DNA of 64,000 nt from JANELJ01 sp024511395 (GCA_963681975.1 OY820613.1:1922001-1986000), one strand, 5' to 3'; shown: positions 44,897-55,574, counted from the stretch's first letter. Program-made: numbers and translations. Notes: a model not told the origin generated them from the sequence alone.

Positions 44897-46932
44897 TCCT
44901 GATTAAACAGTGCAAGCATCTGTTCTTCATTCCAGACTTCAATGCCCAGTTCCTGTGCTTTGGTCAGTTTGGAACCGGCTTTTTCGCCTGCTATGACAAT
45001 ATCCGTATTTTTAGACACACTGCCGCTGACCTTTGCCCCCAGTTCTCTCAAACGGGCTTTGGCATCATTACGGGCCATTGTGGACAGAGAACCCGTAAGC
45101 ACCACGGTTTTACCGGCTAGCAGTAATTCAGTTTCATCTTTGCTGACAATTTCAGGCCAGTGAATGCCGGCATCCAGTAATTTTTTTAACACTTCCTGGT
45201 TATGCGCCTGCTCAAAAAAAGTGATAATATGGTGAGCGACAACTGGGCCGACATCCGGAACTTCCTGCAGATCTTCCTGACTGGCCGATTCGATAGCCTC
45301 GAGGCTTTTATAGTGATTAGCTAGTGCCAGAGCCGTAGCTTCTCCTACTTCTCTTATACCAAGCGCATAAATAAAGCGCGGTAAGGTTGTGAATTTACTT
45401 TTATTAATGGCCTCTATCAGGTTCAGTGCCGATTTGTCACCCATGCGATCCAGTGCACTGACCTGTTTAACAGTTAACTGGTATAAATCCGAAACATCAT
45501 TTATAAGACCGGCATCCACCATCTGCTCCACCAGTTTATCTCCAAGCCCATCGATATCCATGGCTTTACGGGAAGCAAAATATTTAATAGCTTCCTTGCG
45601 CTGGGCCGGGCAGTACAGGCCGCAGGTACAACGAGACTTGGCTTCACCATCCACCCGTTCCGCCACGCTGCCGCATACCGGACAATGATCAGGCATTTTA
45701 TAAGGCTGAGTATTTTCCGGCCGTCTGGATAGCACTGGCCCCACAACCTCAGGGATCACATCACCGGCACGGCGGACAATAACAGTATCGCCGACCCTGA
45801 CATCCTTGCGATCAATTTCATCCTGGTTATGCAGGGTTGCATTGGTCACGGTAACGCCGCCAACAAACACTGGTTCAAGACGTGCCACCGGAGTTAAGGC
45901 TCCGGTGCGCCCCACCTGAACATCAATGGCCAGCAGTTTAGTCATGGCCTCTTCTGCCGGGAATTTATAGGCAATGGCCCATCGGGGTGCCCGGGAGATA
46001 AAACCAGCTTTCTGCTGCTGGACGATACTGTCCACCTTGAACACCACCCCGTCAATTTCATAAGGCAGATCAGGCCGGCGTTTTAATATATCCTGATAGT
46101 AGTCCAGACACTGCTGGTAGTTATCCAGGCGTTTGACTTCCGGGCTTACCGCCAGTCCCCAGTGCTGTAACTGTTTTAGAATTTCGTTATGGGTTTGTTT
46201 AATGGACTGTTCGGGATGTTCACCCTTTACCACCCCTAGGGCATAGCAGAACATATCCAGAGGCCGGGTAGCCGTTACTTTGGAGTTCAGTTGTCTAAGA
46301 CTGCCGGCAGCAGCATTTCTGGGATTGGCAAAGGGTTTTTCGTCCTTTTCTATCTGTACCCGGTTAAGCTTTTCAAAACCCGCTTTGGGCATAAAGACTT
46401 CACCCCTGACCTCCAGTATCTCCGGATAGTCATTGCCGCTCAGTTTGAGTGGAACGGTCTGAATAGTGCGAACATTCTGGGTAACGTCTTCACCGGTATA
46501 GCCGTCACCGCGGGTTGCAGCCTGAACCAGTATGCCGTTTTCATAACGCAAACTGATGGCCAAACCATCGAGTTTGGGTTCAGCCACAATATTAAAGACT
46601 TCATGATCCAGTAATTCATCAATGCGTTTGGCAAAATCGTGGATTTCTTCTTCACTAAAAGCATTTGACAGGGAAAGCATAGGGATCTCATGGGTCACCT
46701 GTTTAAAGTACTCCAGAACCTTGCCCCCGACCCGCTGGGTGGGAGAATCGAGAGTAATTAATTCAGGGTGCTGCTGCTCAAGGTGCTCAAGGCGACAAAA
46801 CAGTTTATCATACTCGGCATCCGGTATTTCAGGATCATCCAGAACATAGTAACGGTGAGCATGGTAGTTTAACTGTTCTTTTAAGGACTGTATTTCCTGT
46901 GCAATTTCTGTGGGCGTGTTTTGCTTTGACAT
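44893..46932 (-). CDS. ligA: LigA: NAD+-dependent DNA ligase
   Basis: 679 residues. Adenylation domain with AMP-accepting Lys120 in EPKLDGLAI, OB fold, zinc finger (CPVCGS ... RCTCGLYCPAQ), helix-hairpin-helix array, and C-terminal BRCT domain (LAGKTVVLTGSLSTM). It seals nicks in replication and repair. 19 bp downstream of zipA and overlapping the next gene by ATGA. smc-zipA-ligA is a conserved gammaproteobacterial order. Intact. Confidence 0.97.
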   Translation of the reverse strand: MSKQNTPTEIAQEIQSLKEQLNYHAHRYYVLDDPEIPDAEYDKLFCRLEHLEQQHPELITLDSPTQRVGGKVLEYFKQVTHEIPMLSLSNAFSEEEIHDFAKRIDELLDHEVFNIVAEPKLDGLAISLRYENGILVQAATRGDGYTGEDVTQNVRTIQTVPLKLSGNDYPEILEVRGEVFMPKAGFEKLNRVQIEKDEKPFANPRNAAAGSLRQLNSKVTATRPLDMFCYALGVVKGEHPEQSIKQTHNEILKQLQHWGLAVSPEVKRLDNYQQCLDYYQDILKRRPDLPYEIDGVVFKVDSIVQQQKAGFISRAPRWAIAYKFPAEEAMTKLLAIDVQVGRTGALTPVARLEPVFVGGVTVTNATLHNQDEIDRKDVRVGDTVIVRRAGDVIPEVVGPVLSRRPENTQPYKMPDHCPVCGSVAERVDGEAKSRCTCGLYCPAQRKEAIKYFASRKAMDIDGLGDKLVEQMVDAGLINDVSDLYQLTVKQVSALDRMGDKSALNLIEAINKSKFTTLPRFIYALGIREVGEATALALANHYKSLEAIESASQEDLQEVPDVGPVVAHHIITFFEQAHNQEVLKKLLDAGIHWPEIVSKDETELLLAGKTVVLTGSLSTMARNDAKARLRELGAKVSGSVSKNTDIVIAGEKAGSKLTKAQELGIEVWNEEQMLALFNQE

Positions 46933-46951
46933 ATTTTAGATATTTAACGGC

Positions 46952-48037
46952 CTAATGAGCCATACCCGCCAGTCGTTCTGCCTTGGCAATTTCAAAATTC
47001 AGCTTGCGGATCTGTTCTTTTTTATAGCTGATGGCCTGGCGGGTTAACTGGCTGCGTGTTTCATCGCATAATTCACCCGCTAATTCATCGGCCAGCTTGC
47101 GGGCAATTTCCAGCAGCTTTTCATAGGCCTGATAATTATCTGTTTTTGCTGGCAGACGCATAAACAGTGAGATCCCTAGTGTACTAAAGTTTTCCGCTGC
47201 GGCAGGGGCGCGATCAAAAGTACCCGGTTCAACAATATTAGCGACACTGAATAATGCATAGGTGTTGTGATTATTATCCCCGGGATAATGATAAATATTC
47301 ATTTCACCGAACTGCAGTCCAGCTCCTTCCAGGGCACGATACAGTTCAATACCGCTAAAATATTTATCCTTTGCCAGGATACTATGGGAAATAATTAAAT
47401 CATCAACCCCTTCAGGCAAAGACACCGGCATAATTTTAATGGTCTGCTGTGGCTGTTTCGGCTCACTGACTGCAGCAGATTCGGGTTGTTCAATGGTTTG
47501 AATTATATTTTCGCTAGTGGTTATTTCGGCAGATGATTCCGTTATTTTCTGCTCAGGTTCGGGGGTGGCTTCAGCAGGTGATGCTGTGTTTTCACTCTGC
47601 TCATTGTGCTCAGCCGAAACCTGATTTTTATGGGCAGCAAAGGTATCAGTCTGGGTTTTAAATGACGGGGTTGTATTAGCATGAGAGCTATTCTGACTGA
47701 TAACACGCTTGGTATTGATATAAACACCATCAACCAGTTCCCGCTCGTCTTCTTTGTTTAGAGCGCTATTATGGGCTATTGAATCATTGCTCAGATTGAC
47801 CTGCTCAATATCAAAATTATCATTTCGACTGGCAGAAAAAGAACCCGGCAGTTCAGTATCATCTACTGTCTGATCACTGTGATCTTTTAATAACACATCA
47901 TCAATATTATGTGCATGATTATTAAAACTTTCTATTTCATCATTAATTTTTTTATGATGTTTATAATAAGTAAACATGGCCACCAGCAACACTACGCCGA
48001 TACCCGCAATAATCAGTAAAAATGTAAGTTTGTCCAT
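46952..48037 (-). CDS. zipA: ZipA: cell-division protein tethering FtsZ to the membrane
   Basis: 361 residues. N-terminal TM anchor (FLLIIAGIGVVLLVAMFTYY), a long Ser/Thr/Glu/Gln-rich linker (about residues 40-210), and the C-terminal FtsZ-binding ZipA domain (LIISHSILAKDKYFSGIELY, MNIYHYPG, LFMRLPAKTDN). It stabilises the Z ring at the inner membrane. Lies between smc and ligA, 17 bp after smc. Linker variable as in the family; otherwise intact. Confidence 0.95.
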   Translation of the reverse strand: MDKLTFLLIIAGIGVVLLVAMFTYYKHHKKINDEIESFNNHAHNIDDVLLKDHSDQTVDDTELPGSFSASRNDNFDIEQVNLSNDSIAHNSALNKEDERELVDGVYINTKRVISQNSSHANTTPSFKTQTDTFAAHKNQVSAEHNEQSENTASPAEATPEPEQKITESSAEITTSENIIQTIEQPESAAVSEPKQPQQTIKIMPVSLPEGVDDLIISHSILAKDKYFSGIELYRALEGAGLQFGEMNIYHYPGDNNHNTYALFSVANIVEPGTFDRAPAAAENFSTLGISLFMRLPAKTDNYQAYEKLLEIARKLADELAGELCDETRSQLTRQAISYKKEQIRKLNFEIAKAERLAGMAH

Positions 48038-48054
48038 AGCCCTTTTATCAATTC

Positions 48055-51000
48055 CTAACTTTCCACCATTTCCACGGCTTCGTTGATATCCACATCCACA
48101 ATTCGGGAAACACCAGGCTCCTTCATTGTAACACCGCAGAGATGATCGGACATCTCCATGGTGGTTTTATTGTGCGTAATATAAATAAACTGCACCTGTT
48201 CAGACATTTCTTTTACCATGGCACAGAAACGCCCGACATTGGCCTCATCCAGCGGTGCATCCACTTCATCCAGCATACAGAACGGTGCAGGATTCAGTTC
48301 AAAAATGGCAAATACCAGAGCCACTGCTGTCATGGCTTTTTCACCGCCGGAAAGCAGGTGAATGGTGCTGTTTCGTTTACCGGGTGGACGCGCCATAATG
48401 GTCACACCGGTATTCAGCAGATCATCTCCGGTAAGGTCCAGATAGGCATGACCGCCGCCAAACAGTTTTGGAAACAGGCGCTGAACACCGGCATTGATCT
48501 TGTCAAAGGTTTCCCGGAAACGGGTACGGGTTTCCCGATCAATTTTAGCAATGGCGCCTTCAAGAGTTTTCAGAGATTTAAGCAAATCTTCATTCTGGGC
48601 ATCCAGATAGGTTTTACGTTCCGACTGTTCCTTATACTCATCAATAGCCGCCAGGTTAATAGAACCCAGCCGCTGGATTTTCTGGGCCAGGGCATCCACT
48701 TCTGATTTCCACAGAGCTTCACTGGCTTCCTGGGGCATACCCATAAAGAGTTCTTCAAGGAAAAAACCTGATTCATCCACCTGCTCTTTTAGAGTCTGTC
48801 TGCGTACTGTAAGTTCCTGTGAGGACAGGCGAATGCTTTCCAGCTCCGAACGCAGCTGCTGCAGATTATTTTCCACCTGAGCACGTTTATGATCGTATTC
48901 TCTTAAGGTATGTTCCAGTTCTTCTACTTTCTGACGAGCCTGAGAAAGCTGCTCTTCAACTTCCACCCGTGCTTCCAGGTGTGATTCTAATTCCTCATTA
49001 AGCTGCTGAACCGGATCATCATCGTGTTGAATAAGTTCTTTTAACTGTTCTCTGCGATGGGACAGTTGTTCCAGCTGTGACCGCAGACGCACCAGCGCCT
49101 GTTCAATGGAGGACAGTTCGGTTTTAATGCCGCGCAGACGTATTTCCAGGGCATGGGAATTTTCCCGATCTTCCCTGGCTTTTATGCGAATCTCTTCGAG
49201 CTGTTCACGATAAGATTCCCGTTCCTCAGTAAGCTGATCACGCTGCATGGCAAATTCATCTATCTGTTCCAGAGCAATGTGCAGCCGTTCAGTAGCTTCT
49301 TCAATCAGCTGTTTATGTTCTTCTATTTGCTGTTCAATCTCAGCAATTTCTTCCTGTACCCGGTTCTGACGATTGTGCATCTGTTCCAGGCGTGACTGTT
49401 TACTGCTGTACTGGGAACGCAGCTCTGACAGGGTGCGGTTGTGCAGATTGAATTCTTTCTGCCGGTTTTCACGGTTGTGTTCAATCTCGCGCAGATACGC
49501 CCGGCCCTGCTCGATCTTTTCACTCAGTTCGTCTACTAATTGCTGGGCCTCTTCCAGTTCAGTATCCAGCTGTTTCAGTTCCTGCTCCCTGGCCAGAACA
49601 CCACCCTTGTGATCGCTGTCCCGAATAATACGGATCCAGTTTACGCCCAGCCAAATCCCGTCACGGGTAATAATGGACTGTCCTGCAGTCAGTTGTTGCT
49701 GTTTTTCCAGGGCAGTGGCTAAATCTTCTGCGGCAAATACACCCCGGGTCAGATCGGCCACCATGGCGGCATGAGATCCGCTGATAAACTGCTGCAGCAG
49801 GGGCAGCTCAATAGTGGATGACGGGGTTTCTGCTTCTGCTGCCCTGGTTTCAATCAGAGCCAGGGAGGATTGTTCCAGTTCGGCCAGATATTGTCCCAGA
49901 GGTTCTATATTTTCCAGACAGGTGGCTTCCAGGTAGTCGCCCAACACACATTCAACCGCCGTATTCCAGTTATCCAGAACACTGATCTGCTCGGCCAGAC
50001 GGGGACGGTCAATGATCTGATGGCGTTCAAGCCACTGCTTGAGCGGTTTATCATTTTTACCCAGAGCCGCCTGTTGCAGGGCTTCCAGTGAGGCTTTTCG
50101 GCCTTTTAGTGACTGCAGATGGCTGCGCTGTTTATCCAGCTCATTAGTTAACTGATAATTTTCATCTCGCTGGGTCTGTATGACTTCACGTTCATGATCC
50201 AGCTGTTCCTGCAAGGTTTGAGTGACTTCTTCAGAACTGGCCAGCTCCGTCTCAAGATGGGTAAGTGCCTCTTCAATCTGCGTAGTGGAGAAATGATTCA
50301 ATTCCTCCTGCAGTTTTTCTATACGACGTTCCTGATTCAGTATGTTCTGTTCCAGCTGGCTGATTTTAGTGCGTTCAATCTGCGCGGTCTGGGAAGGTTC
50401 CTGAGCCTTCTGATTAAATTCATCCCAGCGAATCTGCCAGTCCTGCATGGCGGATTCATGTTCCTGCAGCATGGCGGCAGACTGTTCTTCCAGTTCCCGT
50501 GCCTGTTCAAATTCCGGTTCAATCTCGGTTAACTGGCTCTGTAATAACTGGTATTTTTCTTCGTCTTCCTGCAGATGCAGATAGACATCCTGATAAGCGT
50601 GTTCAGCCTGCTCCAGATCATCCTGATACTGCTGGGATTTTTCCCGAGCATGGGTAATAGCCTGTTCAACGCGCGCTATTTCCGCACCAATACGATAAAA
50701 ATCACCCTGCACAGTATTAAAGGCTTCATTGGCATCAATATGTTCTTCACGGCTCTGTTCAATACCCGCCTCAATCTGGCGCAGTTCAGCCATTAACTGT
50801 TCAAGGACCGTTTCTTTTTCCCTGATCTGGCTGTCCTGCTGCTGAGCTTTTTTATCAATAGCGTCCCAGCGCAGTGCCTGCAGCTGGGCTTTTTTCAGCC
50901 GTTCTTCTTTTTTCAGTTCGGTATAACATTCTGCGGTGCGGGCCTGACGGTTTAAGTGCGCCAGTTGTTTATCCAGCTCTGCGCGAATATCATCCAGACG

Positions 51001-51576
51001 TTCCAGGTTCTCACGGGTATGACGGATACGGTTTTCTGTTTCCCGGCGGCGTTCCTTGTATCTGGAAATGCCTGCCGCCTCTTCGATATAAACCCGCAGC
51101 TCTTCAGGCTTGGACTCAATCAGCCTAGAGATCATGCCCTGTTCGATAATAGAGTAACTTCTGGGACCCAGACCGGTACCCAGAAACAGATCGGTGACAT
51201 CCCGCCGGCGACAGCGGACATTATTGAGAAAGTACTGGGACTGGGCATCACGGTTTACGGTACGTTTAACGGAAATTTCATTGTATTTTGCATATTCACC
51301 GGTGATGGTGCCGTCAGAATTATCAAAAATGAGCTCAACGGTACACTGCCCTACCGGTTTACGCCCTGATGAACCATTAAAAATAACATCGGTCATTGAT
51401 TCCCCACGCAGATTCTTGGCAGAACTTTCACCCATTACCCAGCGTACCGCATCAATGGTATTGGACTTACCACAGCCATTGGGTCCAAGGATACTAACCA
51501 GATCACTTGGAAAGGAGAGTACAGTGGAATCAACGAAAGATTTAAAACCGACGAGTTTGATTTTGCTTAAACGCAT
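48055..51576 (-). CDS. smc: SMC: chromosome-partition ATPase
   Basis: 1173 residues, normal for SMC. N-terminal Walker A GPNGCGKSN (31-39), Q-loop region, long coiled coil rich in Glu/Gln, hinge around residues 505-640 (WNTAVECVLGDYLEATCLE), returning coiled coil, and C-terminal head with signature LLSGGEKAMTAVAL and Walker B APFCMLDEVDAPLDEANV. It condenses and segregates DNA with ScpAB. First gene of smc-zipA-ligA. No interruption in 3.5 kb. Confidence 0.97.
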   Translation of the reverse strand: MRLSKIKLVGFKSFVDSTVLSFPSDLVSILGPNGCGKSNTIDAVRWVMGESSAKNLRGESMTDVIFNGSSGRKPVGQCTVELIFDNSDGTITGEYAKYNEISVKRTVNRDAQSQYFLNNVRCRRRDVTDLFLGTGLGPRSYSIIEQGMISRLIESKPEELRVYIEEAAGISRYKERRRETENRIRHTRENLERLDDIRAELDKQLAHLNRQARTAECYTELKKEERLKKAQLQALRWDAIDKKAQQQDSQIREKETVLEQLMAELRQIEAGIEQSREEHIDANEAFNTVQGDFYRIGAEIARVEQAITHAREKSQQYQDDLEQAEHAYQDVYLHLQEDEEKYQLLQSQLTEIEPEFEQARELEEQSAAMLQEHESAMQDWQIRWDEFNQKAQEPSQTAQIERTKISQLEQNILNQERRIEKLQEELNHFSTTQIEEALTHLETELASSEEVTQTLQEQLDHEREVIQTQRDENYQLTNELDKQRSHLQSLKGRKASLEALQQAALGKNDKPLKQWLERHQIIDRPRLAEQISVLDNWNTAVECVLGDYLEATCLENIEPLGQYLAELEQSSLALIETRAAEAETPSSTIELPLLQQFISGSHAAMVADLTRGVFAAEDLATALEKQQQLTAGQSIITRDGIWLGVNWIRIIRDSDHKGGVLAREQELKQLDTELEEAQQLVDELSEKIEQGRAYLREIEHNRENRQKEFNLHNRTLSELRSQYSSKQSRLEQMHNRQNRVQEEIAEIEQQIEEHKQLIEEATERLHIALEQIDEFAMQRDQLTEERESYREQLEEIRIKAREDRENSHALEIRLRGIKTELSSIEQALVRLRSQLEQLSHRREQLKELIQHDDDPVQQLNEELESHLEARVEVEEQLSQARQKVEELEHTLREYDHKRAQVENNLQQLRSELESIRLSSQELTVRRQTLKEQVDESGFFLEELFMGMPQEASEALWKSEVDALAQKIQRLGSINLAAIDEYKEQSERKTYLDAQNEDLLKSLKTLEGAIAKIDRETRTRFRETFDKINAGVQRLFPKLFGGGHAYLDLTGDDLLNTGVTIMARPPGKRNSTIHLLSGGEKAMTAVALVFAIFELNPAPFCMLDEVDAPLDEANVGRFCAMVKEMSEQVQFIYITHNKTTMEMSDHLCGVTMKEPGVSRIVDVDINEAVEMVES

Positions 51577-51670
51577 TCCATTCTTTTATTTAGAGGTTTA
51601 ATTAATTCCCAAATTTTACCTAATAGTGTAAAATTTGCCTAATCTTTTTTAACTTTCAGGAATAGCCTAC

Positions 51671-52060
51671 ATGTCGACCAGACCCAGTAAAGACTTAGAA
51701 ACCTTTGACAACCCAACCCCTGAGCGAGATTACACCATCCGCATCAAGGTGCCGGAATTTACCTGTTTATGCCCGAAAACCGGCCAGCCTGATTTTGCGA
51801 CCATTAATATCGAATATATTGCCGATCAGAAGTGTGTTGAGCTTAAATCTTTAAAGCTTTATATGTGGTCATTTCGTGATGAAGGGGCTTTTCATGAAAA
51901 AGTCACCAATGATATGCTCAGTGATCTAGTCAATGCTACAGCTCCCCGCTTTATGCGCATAAAAGCCGAGTTTTATGTCCGCGGCGGCATCTATACCACC
52001 GTGATCGCCGAACACCGTGCCGATAACTGGACACCACCTGTTCCCGTTCACCTGCCCTGA
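51671..52060 (+). CDS. queF: QueF: NADPH-dependent preQ0 reductase (short, type I)
   Basis: 129 residues. Catalytic Cys34 and Asp41 in LCPKTGQPDFA, and the QueF motif ELKSLKLYMWSFRD that binds NADPH. It reduces preQ0 to preQ1 in queuosine biosynthesis. AGGAA precedes the ATG. Divergent from smc. Its stop codon is the exact point where the remains of an FGGY kinase begin. This is the short unimodular type, not the longer E. coli form. Intact. Confidence 0.95.
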   Translation: MSTRPSKDLETFDNPTPERDYTIRIKVPEFTCLCPKTGQPDFATINIEYIADQKCVELKSLKLYMWSFRDEGAFHEKVTNDMLSDLVNATAPRFMRIKAEFYVRGGIYTTVIAEHRADNWTPPVPVHLP

Positions 52061-52932
52061 ACCAGACCGACTGGTTATCCGGTCGGCTCATGGAAAACTT
52101 CGGCCACAGTGATCCTAATAATGCACTTAAAATGGGCTACGATGCCTATCAGAACGACTGGCCACTTTGGCTCAAAGATTTATTGAAGCAGCAGTCAGTA
52201 CCCACTAATATACTGCCCAAGGTATATTTACCCAGTGAGATTATAGGCCGGATCAGTCCTCAATGGGCTGAAGAATTCGGCTTTAGCCCTGAGCTTGCAG
52301 TCTGTGCCGGAACCACTGACAGCACCGCCGCCATTCTGGCAACGGGAATTCAGAATACCGGAGAAGCGGTGACTTCTCTTGGCTCCACCCTGGTAATGAA
52401 AATCATTGCTGATAACCCTGTTTTTAATTCCCGCTACGGTGTCTACAGCCAGCCTTATGGTGACCGCTGGCTGGTTGGGGGCAGCTCTAGCTCTGGCGGT
52501 GCAGTACTTAAATCCTTATTCTGCCCGGAGAAATTTCAGATTATAGCGAGCGCTTACTGGAAAAAATTCAACAGGGTAAGTTTAAGTTTTCAAACCTGAA
52601 TTATTATCCTCTGCTCATGCCAAGAGAGCGTTTTCCGGTACAGGATCCACAGTTACAGCCAGTGTTAATCCCAAGGCCGGCCGATGATCTGGATTTTTTT
52701 CAGGCCATTCTAGAATGGTATGGCCGATCTTGAGGCCCGAGCCTATGCCCTGCTGCTTGAATTAGGAGCACCTTATCCCAAACTGGTATACAGTATTGGC
52801 GGCGGCGCGTATAATCGGGCCTGGCAATATATTCGGGAACAGAAAATCGGTGTCCCCGTACAACTGGCCCTGCAACAGGAAGCCGCTGCAGGAGCCGCTT
52901 TGCTGGCGGGCCGACACTTTATAAATCAATAA
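52060..52932 (+). pseudogene. FGGY-family carbohydrate kinase, N-terminus deleted and frameshifted
   Basis: Only the C-terminal ~290 residues remain. The frame begins within the queF stop (NQTDWLSGRLMENFGHSDPNN) and shows CAGTTDSTAA, the ATP-binding domain GGSSSSGGAVLK and the FGGY-like SIGGGAYNRAWQYIR near the end. Two small indels (about 52540 and 52712) shift the frame out and back in. The missing ~170 N-terminal residues hold the sugar-binding domain. Substrate cannot be told; xylulokinase-like by resemblance. Confidence 0.8.
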
Positions 52933-52966
52933 CTTTTTTTAACTCATAAAAAGATAAGGAATTTTT

Positions 52967-53728
52967 ATGGCACTATCCAATAACCCGGTCACCGGGATCA
53001 GCTACCTGTTCAGGGCATTGCCTTTATTAACCCGCCCCGGTATTAAAGCCTTCGTCCTTATTCCTTTATTAATCAATATCGTGATTTTTTCTATTGGCAT
53101 CTATTTCGGCTTCAGTTATTTTGAAGAATATATGGAGCGGTTACTGCGTACCTCAGGTATGTGGTCCTGGGTAGTGGCAATCGTTGAGTTTATTAAACCT
53201 CTGCTGTATATTTTATTCAGTTTAACTCTGCTGGTCCTTATTTTTTACACATTTTCCATTCTGGCCAATATTATTGCCGCCCCTTTTAACGGACTGCTGG
53301 CTGAAGCGACAGAGAAATATCTGACCGGCAAACCTCCACTGGATGAAGAAGGCGGTTTTAAGCAGATGATGAAGGAACTGGTGCCCACACTATTAATGGA
53401 GGTTCGTAAACTCATTTATATGCTGTTATGGTCTATCCCCTTTCTGATCCTATTATTTATGATCCCCATTATTGGTCCATTACTCTGGTTTCTGTTCACA
53501 GCCTGGATGATGTCTCTGCAGTACCTGGATTACCCTATGGGGAATCACAAGGTTAAATTTTCTGAGCAGCGCCGTCTGCAGAGAAAAAATCGCTTATTTT
53601 CACTTGGCTTTGGCGGTGTGACCATGGGTGCATCCATGATACCTTTAGTTAATTTTATTGTAATGCCCACAGCCGTTATCGCAGCCACCATGATCTGGGT
53701 TGAACAGTATTCAGATAATCAGTCGTAA
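52967..53728 (+). CDS. cysZ: CysZ/EI24-family membrane protein (sulfate transport)
   Basis: 253 residues with AAGGAA ahead of the ATG. EI24 domain: FRALPLLTRPGIKAFVLIPLLINI start, about four to six hydrophobic segments, and the conserved FNGLLAEATEKYLTG stretch. In E. coli CysZ brings sulfate in for cysteine synthesis. The C-terminal VEQYSDN end is typical. No other cys genes nearby. Intact. Confidence 0.88.
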   Translation: MALSNNPVTGISYLFRALPLLTRPGIKAFVLIPLLINIVIFSIGIYFGFSYFEEYMERLLRTSGMWSWVVAIVEFIKPLLYILFSLTLLVLIFYTFSILANIIAAPFNGLLAEATEKYLTGKPPLDEEGGFKQMMKELVPTLLMEVRKLIYMLLWSIPFLILLFMIPIIGPLLWFLFTAWMMSLQYLDYPMGNHKVKFSEQRRLQRKNRLFSLGFGGVTMGASMIPLVNFIVMPTAVIAATMIWVEQYSDNQS

Positions 53729-53743
53729 CCGCTAAGCAAATGG

Positions 53744-53772
53744 CCTGTGACCACGACTTATCGGATCACAGG
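53744..53772 (+). terminator. Possible hairpin after cysZ
   Basis: CCTGTGA / TCACAGG stem 15 bp beyond the cysZ stop with a 15-nt loop. There is no U-run, so it is a weak terminator candidate; it could also be part of the IS21 end that follows. Confidence 0.4.
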
Positions 53773-53945
53773 TGCATATTCTGGCCGATCATGAACACTG
53801 TTTCTGATTTATCGTGAACACTGTTTCTGAACCATCGTGAACACTTTTACTGTTTTTCCAGAATCAGTGTTCACTGATGGTTCAGAATCTTTTCCCACAC
53901 ATTGATATTCAATAACTGCTAACCTTCCTGATTTTTTATTAGGGA

Positions 53946-55293
53946 ATGGTTATGCCAACAAAGAGACTATCAATGCGACAATTACGAACAATATTAAGGC
54001 TCAGACTGCAAGCCAAACTCAACCTGAGACAGATCAAAACCAGCCTGAGATTAAGCATGGTTGCAGTACAAAAAATCTGCAGTAAAGCAGAAACTCTTGA
54101 TCTGGACTGGCCTGCCATTGAAGAACTGGACGATCAACAACTGGCCAGCCGGTTTTACCCCCAGGCCGATACCCGGGTTTCCAGCGCATTTCAGCTCCCT
54201 GACTGGTCGGAGGTCTATCGGGAACTTAAACGCAAAGGAATGACCAAACTCCTGCTTTGGGAAGAATACACACAACAATACCCAAACCGCTGTTACAGCT
54301 ATCCACAGTACTGCATGCTGTACCAGCAATGGCAAAAGAAACAGAAACGCTCCATGCGTCAGCATCATAAGGCCGGGGGAAAACTCTTTGTTGATTATGC
54401 CGTGCAAACCGTACCGGTTGTTCAGCAGGACACCGGTGAAATTCAGTTTGCCCAGATTTTTGTTGCCGTATTAGGCGCTTCCAATTACACCTATGCAGAA
54501 GCCACCTGGAGCCAACGCCTGCCGGACTGGATCGGCATTCATGTAAGAACCTTTGAATTTATAAAAGTGGTTCCCGTACTATTAATTCCTGATAATCTCA
54601 ATAAGCATATCCACGGCCAGCTTGAAGAGGTTAACAACACCCCCTTTAAGCAGCTTAAAGGCACCCGGCAACAGTGGTTTGACTCACTGGATAAACCGGC
54701 ACTGCTGCCACAGCCCAAACAGGCGTTTGAGTTTACTGAAATCAAAACCGTCAAAGTCAATGTGGATTACCATATTCAGTTTGACGGGCATCTGTATTCA
54801 GTACCTCACCATCTGGTGGGTGAAAACTGGAACTGTATGCCAAAGCATTCTTAATAGAGATGTACTTCCATAACCGGTGCATCTGTCAGCATGTCAGGCA
54901 ATACCATTCTGGTACAACCACCGTACCGGCTCATATGCCAGGGCGCCATAAGAAACATCATCATGGACACCAGGGCGATTAATGAACTGGGCCAGGGATA
55001 TTGGAGATGAAGTGCTTATCCGGGTTAAAAGCCAGCTGAAACAAAAGCAGCATGAAGAGCAGGCTTATCGGGTTTGCCTGGGCTTACTCAATCTGTCCCG
55101 ACAATATCCTAATGAGCGTTTAAATAAGGCTTATCAGATTGCCAATCATAAAAATCTCGACCGGCTGAAGCACATTAAGTCTATATTGCTCAGCAATCAG
55201 GATAAGTTACAGCCTGACTTGTTTGAACAGAAAGAACCTTCTTCATTAGCACAGTCTCATGAGAACATTCGTGGCCCTAAAAGCTATCACTAA
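53946..55293 (+). pseudogene. istA: IS21 IstA transposase, internally deleted and frameshifted
   Basis: The N-terminal HTH region and start of the rve domain (GGKLFVDYAVQTVPVV) are present. Then PDNLNKH jumps to IHGQLEEVNNTPF, deleting about 80 residues with part of the catalytic core. After PHHLVGENW the frame breaks near 54840; the C-terminus (GLLNLSRQYPNERLNKA ... HENIRGPKSYH) is open in another phase. Not functional. Confidence 0.85.
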
Positions 55294-55308
55294 CCAGGGA
55301 GTATCAGC

Positions 55309-55515
55309 ATGTTAGAACAAACTATTACCCAACTTCGACAATTAAAACTTACCGGCATGGCCGATGCCCTGCTTAGCCAGATTGAGCAGCCGGGCACCTA
55401 TGAAGGCCTGTCCTTTGAGCAGCGAATACAATTACTGGCCGACAGCGAAGCCCGGGAAAGAGAGCAGAGAAAGCAAAAGCGGCTGATTAAAGCCGCCCGC
55501 TTTAAACTGGAACGC
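55309..55515 (+). pseudogene. istB: IS21 IstB helper ATPase, N-terminal fragment fused to IS3-type sequence
   Basis: The first ~68 residues of IstB (MLEQTITQLRQLKLTGMADA, then the helical region to KAARFKLE) run straight, in frame, into RIIEWRGKPKTIRCDNG, which belongs to an IS3-type integrase. The AAA+ domain with Walker A is missing. Confidence 0.82.
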
Positions 55516-55574
55516 ATTATTGAATGGCGAGGCAAGCCCAAAACCATTCGATGCGATAACGGGCCTGAGTACAT

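Larger units (their letters stand above)
53785..55515 (+). mobile_element. IS21-family element, degraded and truncated
   Basis: The left end carries several copies of the IS21-type terminal repeat (TGAACACTGTTTCTGA at 53792 and 53815, TGAACACTTTTACTG at 53839, and an inverted one near 53866). istA and the start of istB follow. The right end is lost where istB fuses to an IS3-type sequence near 55515. Confidence 0.8.
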
